This document shows, one piece after another, positions 49,775-54,736 of a stretch of 54,736 nt of DNA. The notes beneath the pieces are model-generated. The model saw only the letters and a program-made list of their open reading frames with translations, did not search any database and was not told the origin of the DNA. Within the stretch, counting starts at the first letter, position 1. Each line of letters begins with the position of its first letter. This DNA is from Nitrospira sp. (GTDB lineage Bacteria > Nitrospirota > Nitrospiria > Nitrospirales > Nitrospiraceae): assembly GCA_029865485.1 (NCBI GenBank), contig JAOUGT010000004.1, forward strand, positions 1 to 54,736, written 5' to 3'. The position numbers and the translations under genes were made by a program.

Positions 49775-49856
49775 GCTAGATTTAGGGGATGATCTGAGCC
49801 TTACGTCATACACATCCAAGCGTTTGAGTTGTGATCAATGAACGAGAAGAAGTGAC

Positions 49857-50531
49857 ATGGACAAGTTGACTGAGCAAGGTTACCTGATTGTCCCCAATGT
49901 CTTCTCGAAAGAGGAATGTGATCAGCTTCTCGAGGAGTTAGCTAATTGGACAGTCGGTAGAGGCAGAGCTGGGATTCGACACCTCATGAGCTGTCCAGCG
50001 ATCTCATCGTTTGCTCGTGACAAACGCTTGCAAACTATTGCTGCGACGGCACTCATGGAAACTGCCATCCCATACCGCGCTACACTGTTCGAAAAATCCC
50101 AAGAGTCAAACTGGCTAGTAGTATGGCATCAGGACACAGCCCTGCCCTTAGAAAAAAGGTTTACTTCACCAGAGTGGGGGCCCTGGTCGACAAAATCCGG
50201 GATCATGTATGCCCATGCTCCTGCTTGGGCTTTGGAGCGTATCATCACCCTACGGATCCAATTGGATGCATGTGGTCAAGATGACGGCCCTCTGCGCGTT
50301 ATTCCAGGTTCCCACTTAAAAGGAATCCTGTCTGATTCAGATACGCAGCTCATCACCAAACATGAACCTTCCGTGGAGTGCCTCGTTCCGCGAGGAGGAG
50401 TGCTTGTTATGAAACCTCTTATCATCCATGCCTCTTCAAAATCCCATGGAAACACTCCTCGACGTGTGCTGCATATTGAGTATGCACCAGCCTCCGGTAT
50501 TTCCGAAACCGTCCAAATCGCCGTTGCCTAA
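49857..50531 (+). CDS. Phytanoyl-CoA dioxygenase (PhyH) family protein
   Basis: A 2-oxoglutarate/Fe(II) dioxygenase fold of 224 residues. The iron site is the HxD of VVWHQDTALP and the distal His of LIIHASSKS, and the Arg that binds 2-oxoglutarate is probably in PRRVLHIEY. GPLRVIPGSHLKG is the family turn. Bacterial PhyH proteins act on many small molecules, so the substrate is open. The gene is visibly less GC-rich than the permease upstream, and it lies next to a decayed toxin-antitoxin pair, so recent acquisition is possible. Confidence 0.88.
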   Translation: MDKLTEQGYLIVPNVFSKEECDQLLEELANWTVGRGRAGIRHLMSCPAISSFARDKRLQTIAATALMETAIPYRATLFEKSQESNWLVVWHQDTALPLEKRFTSPEWGPWSTKSGIMYAHAPAWALERIITLRIQLDACGQDDGPLRVIPGSHLKGILSDSDTQLITKHEPSVECLVPRGGVLVMKPLIIHASSKSHGNTPRRVLHIEYAPASGISETVQIAVA

Positions 50532-50599
50532 ATCAGTTACACTGGAGTTCCCTACAAACAATTGACCAATCAGGGCCTGCTAAACACCTTGTGTATCGT

Positions 50600-50628
50600 T
50601 TGCCCTTCCCCAGTTTTTCCAATATACT
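50600..50628 (+). promoter_or_regulatory. Promoter of the antitoxin gene
   Basis: TTGCCC (50600-50605) and TATACT (50623-50628) are separated by exactly 17 bp. Transcription would start near 50635, and AAGGAG lies before the ATG at 50673. Confidence 0.55.
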
Positions 50629-50672
50629 GAAAGCACCTATAGGGTCCCACGCATTGCAAGGAGCCGAGGATC

Positions 50673-50870
50673 ATGACCACTGTAACGGTCTCCCTCTCTG
50701 ATGAAGAAATGCGCCGATTGGAAGAGCTGAGTAAGCGAGAAGGTTTGACTATTGAACAGATGGTCCGACTCGGTATCAATGACTTCATCGGCCAGCCAGA
50801 CGAATCCTTCCGTGCCGCTGCGCGGCGTATCATGGAGAAAAACGCCGAACTCTACCGTCGCCTCTCGTGA
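50673..50870 (+). CDS. Ribbon-helix-helix-type antitoxin
   Basis: 65 residues starting TTVTVSLSDEEMRRLEELSKREGLTIEQMVRLGI, the beta-strand plus two-helix pattern of RHH/CopG-like repressors. The C-terminal part (DESFRAAARRIMEKNAELYRRLS) would neutralise a toxin. The stop codon overlaps the GTG start of the doc remnant by 3 bp. CAAGGAGCCGAGGATC supplies the ribosome binding site. The gene is intact although its toxin partner is broken. Confidence 0.8.
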   Translation: MTTVTVSLSDEEMRRLEELSKREGLTIEQMVRLGINDFIGQPDESFRAAARRIMEKNAELYRRLS

Positions 50871-51258
50871 TTCGCTATCTTTCCTTAGCTGAGGTTCTCG
50901 CACTCCACAGAGTTGTACTTGATCGCTGGGGTGGTGCGGCTGGGATTTGAGATCTCGGTGCTCTGGAATCTGCATTGGCCCAACCACGCCAGAGTTTTCC
51001 GGACAAGATCTCTATCCCACTCTCACCAGTAAAGCTGCGGCTCTTTGCTTTTCCTTGGTCCTCAATCATCCCTTCATCGACGGAAACAAAAGGATCGGAC
51101 ATGCCGCAATGGAAACTTTCCTGGTCCTCAACGGATATGAACTCGATGCGACCGCCGACGAACAAGAACGAATCATGCTGGATCTAGCGGCGGGAAATCT
51201 TTCTCGGAACATATTTGAAGATTGGATACAACAACACACCAACCAGCCAGCAAAATAG
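50867..51258 (+). pseudogene. doc: Broken Doc (Fic-fold) toxin gene
   Basis: From GTG 50867 the frame reads VIRYLSLAEVLALHRVVLDRWGG, the Doc family N-terminus. Codon 28 is TGA at 50948 where Doc proteins usually have Arg (ATTCGAGAT would restore it). The frame continues DLGALESALAQPRQS and then loses its sense near 50993-51000; the matching sequence resumes in another frame as GQDLYPTLTSKAAALCF and LNHPFIDGNKRIGHA, the Fic motif. So one nonsense change and one single-base deletion inactivate the gene. Doc normally phosphorylates EF-Tu. The ORF track shows only the second fragment. Confidence 0.85.
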
Positions 51259-51470
51259 CCGCTCACCAAACCATTCGTCAGACCGATTCAACCCGACCAT
51301 CCTGTAAGTTTAGCGGACTTGCTGAAGTTATTTGTTGGCCCCATGGAACTCTAAGAAGTTTGAGCACATACAATAGAGGTTCGGTGTGGAAAAATGCGTC
51401 AGAATACGCGGGCTAAGCCATTGCCTATATGTCCTCGGCTTCACATATTGTCGCGGAACAGAATGGATCG

Positions 51471-52025
51471 CTACTGATCCGCCGCACCCCCTCCCCGCAC
51501 GCACCAGACTTTGAAGGCAGAAGCTTTACTGGCCATGTGGACATGGCCATCGCTCAAGTGGAGATGCCAGGCCTTTGAGGGATCGGCATCTGCAGAAGCC
51601 GACCAATAGAATCCAGTGGGGTTATTCAGAAACGGATGCCCGGACGGCAGCATCGCAGCAGAATCCTGGACAGATGGGTCAAGTAGGCTGGTCAGTTCCA
51701 CAATCGACGGTAACCTCCACCCTCTCTGGCCACCAATCGTCTTATTCAGACAAGCAGACTTGGCCGCCTTCCAATCAGTGCGTGCCGTAGCAGGAGATCG
51801 CTCCCAGAGCAGACCCGTGTCTTGATCCAACACCGCCTCACTGTTGAAGTTCGCTAAGACGATGAACCGCGCCTCCGTCGGCAGAGTTCGATTCCACGAA
51901 GCGACGAACGGAGATGACCGATCCGGCGTAGGTTGAGCCTGCCCCACATCGGCCAGACCAACACTAAAGACAAGGGCACTGCTGACAACTCCATTGATGA
52001 TTCGCCGACGCTTCGGTTCCACCAT
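51471..52025 (-). CDS. Exported DUF1566 (Lcl C-terminal-like) protein
   Basis: A signal peptide (INGVVSSALVFSVGLADVGQAQ) precedes the DUF1566 domain: DQDTGLLWERSPATARTDWKAAKSACLNK, GGQRGWRLPSIVELTSLLD and GFYWSASADADPSKAWHLHLSDGHV, ending in KVWCVRGG. This C-type-lectin-like fold is found in secreted adhesins and pilus-tip-like proteins. ATG 52025 follows GGAGGGGCGGGTT. Neighbouring genes are exported or accessory in nature. No function beyond cell-surface location is inferred. Confidence 0.82.
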   Translation of the reverse strand: MVEPKRRRIINGVVSSALVFSVGLADVGQAQPTPDRSSPFVASWNRTLPTEARFIVLANFNSEAVLDQDTGLLWERSPATARTDWKAAKSACLNKTIGGQRGWRLPSIVELTSLLDPSVQDSAAMLPSGHPFLNNPTGFYWSASADADPSKAWHLHLSDGHVHMASKASAFKVWCVRGGGAADQ

Positions 52026-52151
52026 AACCCGCCCCTCCAGACGATCAAGCGACCAACCACACTCATCCGATTGCGCCAATGCTGTTGCCGAGGTTCGTGA
52101 GAGAACAACACCTATCGAGAATTGATGGAAGACCAGAGTGAGATCCTTACG

Positions 52152-52739
52152 CTAGGCCCCCTGCTTTGCCTTGCCGCGCGCAACGAGGGCAACCACCTGC
52201 AGCAGTTTTTCAACTCGGGCCTTGTATTGATTCATGAATTGAGCCGTCCACATTGTGTTGTATTCGATGGCCGCACTCTTCTTCATCCCGGCATCTTTTT
52301 CTCCGACCGGAGAGGAGTAGTGCGCGATCAGACGATCCAGTTCCTCTTCGCCGAAATTTCTCGAATAGGCCTGTTTCAGGTGATCATGGAGGGTTTCCAT
52401 CCTCCCCATGGACTGTCGAATATCTTTCAGGAAGGCCTCAAGCAGCCGTTCTATCTCCTTCTTGGTCTCACCTGACACGTTGGGGTAGCTGGCTGCGATG
52501 GACTTTCGGATTTGTTGCTCGTATTCGCTGACGTATTTCTGCGTGAGGGACTCGTATTCTGACTCCAGTTCCGAAACTCGGATCAGGGTCAGCAACCTCT
52601 CAATCTTGATGGACTTGGAATTCTCGATCGTGGCCGCGCTTGCAGCAGTCCCAGCAACCCCCAACGTCATGCCACAGAAGCATCCAAGTAAAGCAACCTG
52701 TGCAATGCTGCCAAGATGTCGTCTCTCCCGGTCGCGCAT
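52152..52739 (-). CDS. Exported DUF2059-like helical protein
   Basis: After a signal peptide (VALLGCFCGMTLGVAGTAASA) the protein is almost entirely helical and charged, with the DUF2059-like ending FGEEELDRLIAHYSSPVGEKDAGMKKSAAIEYN. Such periplasmic proteins have unknown roles. ATG 52739 follows AAGAGGTGAGACC. It is 63 bp downstream of the HExxH gene on the same strand and may be co-transcribed. It could be a secreted helper or a substrate of that protein, which is only a guess. Confidence 0.75.
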   Translation of the reverse strand: MRDRERRHLGSIAQVALLGCFCGMTLGVAGTAASAATIENSKSIKIERLLTLIRVSELESEYESLTQKYVSEYEQQIRKSIAASYPNVSGETKKEIERLLEAFLKDIRQSMGRMETLHDHLKQAYSRNFGEEELDRLIAHYSSPVGEKDAGMKKSAAIEYNTMWTAQFMNQYKARVEKLLQVVALVARGKAKQGA

Positions 52740-52802
52740 GGTCTCACCTCTTGCGACCGAGTCTACTCCGATTGGATTGATCGTCAAGAAATTGAGCGCC
52801 TT

Positions 52803-54374
52803 CTACGACCTGACGTCACTCGCGCGAATCGGTCCATAGGTGTGGCGTGCTCGCTGAAGTTCCTTGATATGCCGGCGCAACGCAGGGCCAAATGAGGATC
52901 GTTCCACCTCTGGACGAAACCGCTCACTCATTCGCGCGACATGAGTCATGGCCTCAGCCAACTCCTGCACGAGTGTGCGACCAGGGCCGGTCAGCCACCC
53001 TAACTGTTCATCGGCATACTGCAGATCGAGCAAAGAATACCGGACCGATTCCACTTCTTCCACACAACGGAAGCGCGCGCGCTGTAGGTCTCGCTGGGAA
53101 AGCCCGGCTTGCTTCCATCTCACTGATCCGTTACGCCCCGCCCCCCATGAGGCAAGATGCTGGAAGAGCAGCGCACCCATAGTAAAGGTGAAGGTCGCGT
53201 GAAGGATGCCCCGCAAGGGCCGAAGACTTCGTCTCCATGGAGAGTAGAAAATCTGCTGATTGTGGTCCCCACGATACATGACGTTCTTGCGCAGCAAGAG
53301 ATTCAAATGATGATGACTGTTCTCGTGAATGAGGTCATCAATCAGATCGAGATTGTCACGATCGAAACAATTGATAAACGACAGACCCGGTCGATGCCGA
53401 TAGCTGAAGCTGACCACACCCTTTGCATGAAGCGGGATGATGCGATTGGTCAACAGTGCCAGCACCTCATGACCATCAGGCCAGGCAAGTCGAATCGTCT
53501 CCCACGCACGAGTGATGCGTTCAACCTGGCGCCGATCAGTGGGCACGACCCTTCTCGGCTGGCGATCCTTCCCATAGACCAGCGTTGGACCAACGGTGAC
53601 GGGGCCAGCCTTGCCTTGGACCGCGATCACAGGAGAGTAGTATGCCCAATGCCATTGCCCAGTCTTCTCCTGAGCGGACCAGACCGGTGACACCATTCGA
53701 CCGACCCTCATCTTGATGCCGCGAGAATCGATTCGAAAGACCACAGCCCCCGACGCCTGTGACACGGCCTTTCGCACATCATGCGAGGCCTGACACCAGG
53801 CTCCAGCAATCCCCGTGGAGACAGTGCCGGGAGGTTCCGCCTTTTCAAAATTGTCCTTAAGATGGCCTGGTACATCCCATCGCTGCATCTTCTGCTGTTG
53901 CATCCAGGTGACCGACACCCCCGGATCAAACCAGAGCGCCTCCTGCATCAGTTCCCCTGCCAATCGTCGGCAGAGCCCAAACACCCGCCTTTCCAGACCA
54001 CGAGCTTGCGGACGTCCGCTTGGGAAGAGGTCATCGAAGTAGCCATGTTCGAAAAACTTCTCCTGACACTCAGCAAAGAACTGCGCGGTAAACTCCCGCC
54101 GATCCTGCTCCATTTTGAGCTGTCGGCACACATCAAGAAGGTACAAGAGATCATTCAGCGTCTCGATCCAGCCAACAACTTTCCAGGTGGAATAGGACTC
54201 CAGGGGGAAGACTGAACGGAGACGGTCAAAGAAACCGACTGGAAGTCTCAACTCCTGAGTTAGATCAACATAGTCAATGCGCAGTTCCCGACAGAGATCA
54301 GCATGAAGTCGACGCATCGAGAGGCGAAATTCATGCTGCAATTTGACGAGTGGATGTAGATCAAGCAAGGGCAT
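52803..54374 (-). CDS. HExxH-motif protein resembling alpha-ketoglutarate-dependent peptide hydroxylases
   Basis: A 523-residue soluble protein with no signal peptide. Around residue 345 it has DLIDDLIHENSHHHLNLLL, an HExxH motif in the helical context of the TIGR04267-type 'HExxH domain' family, some members of which are iron and 2-oxoglutarate peptide beta-hydroxylases acting on RiPP precursors, not proteases. The preceding block (LLTNRIIPLHAKGVVSFSYRHRPGLSFI) and the following ILHATFTFTMGALLFQHL fit that layout. No radical SAM, cyclase or obvious precursor peptide gene is adjacent within the window. Alternative: a metalloprotease. Family membership is by eye only. Confidence 0.65.
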   Translation of the reverse strand: MPLLDLHPLVKLQHEFRLSMRRLHADLCRELRIDYVDLTQELRLPVGFFDRLRSVFPLESYSTWKVVGWIETLNDLLYLLDVCRQLKMEQDRREFTAQFFAECQEKFFEHGYFDDLFPSGRPQARGLERRVFGLCRRLAGELMQEALWFDPGVSVTWMQQQKMQRWDVPGHLKDNFEKAEPPGTVSTGIAGAWCQASHDVRKAVSQASGAVVFRIDSRGIKMRVGRMVSPVWSAQEKTGQWHWAYYSPVIAVQGKAGPVTVGPTLVYGKDRQPRRVVPTDRRQVERITRAWETIRLAWPDGHEVLALLTNRIIPLHAKGVVSFSYRHRPGLSFINCFDRDNLDLIDDLIHENSHHHLNLLLRKNVMYRGDHNQQIFYSPWRRSLRPLRGILHATFTFTMGALLFQHLASWGAGRNGSVRWKQAGLSQRDLQRARFRCVEEVESVRYSLLDLQYADEQLGWLTGPGRTLVQELAEAMTHVARMSERFRPEVERSSFGPALRRHIKELQRARHTYGPIRASDVRS

Positions 54375-54491
54375 GTTGCAACGGCTACACTAATCTGGAC
54401 GGGACTCTAGCGCAGCAGACCAGTCCGTGCAAGGACGAAGACTGACTGCCTGGATATTCTCCCTCCCACGCTCTAACATAGACCTGCCATG

Positions 54492-54661
54492 CAGGCTGTT
54501 GAGAAAGCCCGCCAGCGGCGTTCTCGCATCGCTCAGAGGCTCAACGTACGGCCTGGGGAAATGCCTGTTCATACAGGCGATGGGTGGGCCGGGTGAAAAC
54601 AGTCGACGATTCGCCTCTTCGCTCGCTGCGGCCTTGCCGGACGGCCTTTCTGAACAGCCTG
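54492..54661. mobile_element. MITE-like element with imperfect terminal inverted repeats
   Basis: The 170-bp unit begins CAGGCTGTTGAGAAAGCCCGCC and ends with the inverted match of CAGGCTGTTCAGAAAGGCCGTC (19 of 22 positions). A central perfect hairpin, GCCTGT tcat ACAGGC (54563-54578), lies in the middle. It has no coding capacity of its own. A target-site duplication could not be recognised. The flanks hold no other gene to the window end. Confidence 0.6.
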
Positions 54662-54736
54662 GAGGCCACTGTGCTTCCGTTGGTGATCTCCAATGCTGTA
54701 CGTTTTCAGCATCGTGAATGTATTCGTCAACACACT

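Noticed and set aside
54390-54572. 60-residue ORF as a RiPP precursor for the HExxH protein
   Set aside because: It overlaps the repeat element, has no leader/core pattern and no ribosome binding site.
54427-54717. 96-residue ORF over the inverted-repeat element
   Set aside because: It simply reads through the MITE-like unit and has no protein-like features or ribosome binding site.
1-54736. CRISPR array or prophage genes
   Set aside because: No regularly spaced repeats and no phage structural, integrase or cas genes were seen.

Overview
The window looks like a stretch of chromosome from a free-living, GC-rich (by eye high-50s percent), Gram-negative bacterium, most likely a Nitrospira-type member of the Nitrospirota. 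This is inferred from gene content and codon style: hopanoid genes hpnD/hpnE, a class II (B12-dependent) ribonucleotide reductase, a TldD/PmbA pair, an uppS-cdsA-dxr-rseP-proS block, several lipoproteins, and a dense c-di-GMP and type IV-like ATPase complement. No rRNA, CRISPR array or intact tRNA is visible, and no marker gene proves the genus.

Layout. 1-366: the 3' half of a tRNA-Thr(TGT), cut inside the anticodon loop, which looks like an integration attachment scar, followed by small hairpins and a second copy of the T-arm sequence. 367-5486: a SAM methyltransferase, a divergent ProA whose catalytic Cys reads as Ser, a lipoprotein and an NTT/MFS-like carrier. 5572-10124: threonine aldolase, a nucleotidyltransferase, and the oxidative pentose-phosphate pair gnd-zwf. 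10140-18132: thioredoxin/GDSL pair, a HEAT-repeat plus HD-GYP operon, a FolB-methyltransferase fusion, a PHP phosphoesterase and a membrane Ser/Thr kinase. 18206-23223: a Cys-rich GLG1-like protein, an unknown protein, YjbQ, class II RNR and an SH3 membrane protein. 23339-28256: HAD hydrolase, BtuF-like protein, hpnD-hpnE, a lipoprotein and family-4 uracil-DNA glycosylase. 28291-31113: a RelE/Phd-type toxin-antitoxin pair, a gene-poor stretch, an unknown protein, a PEBP protein and a dienelactone hydrolase. 31234-34120: pmbA and tldD. 34327-40434: uppS-cdsA-dxr-rseP-proS (isoprenoid, phospholipid and envelope-stress genes plus a tRNA synthetase). 40761-46576: a GAF-MshEN-GspE/PilB ATPase, an MltC-like transglycosylase, and rhlE followed by two PilZ genes. 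46899-49774: an APC permease and an exported PKD-like protein. 49857-54736: accessory-looking DNA with a PhyH dioxygenase, an antitoxin with a broken Doc toxin, two exported proteins, a HExxH protein resembling alpha-ketoglutarate-dependent peptide hydroxylases, and a MITE-like inverted-repeat element.

How the genes fit together. The recurring theme is c-di-GMP: an HD-GYP protein paired with a HEAT protein, two adjacent PilZ proteins, and a secretion ATPase with an MshEN-type region. The first PilZ gene has its ribosome binding site buried in a perfect 12-bp hairpin, directly downstream of an RNA helicase gene. Less expected items are the ProA Cys-to-Ser change, the FolB-methyltransferase fusion, the orphan HExxH protein and the 170-bp inverted-repeat element. 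All functional calls come from reading motifs by eye; no database search was possible.
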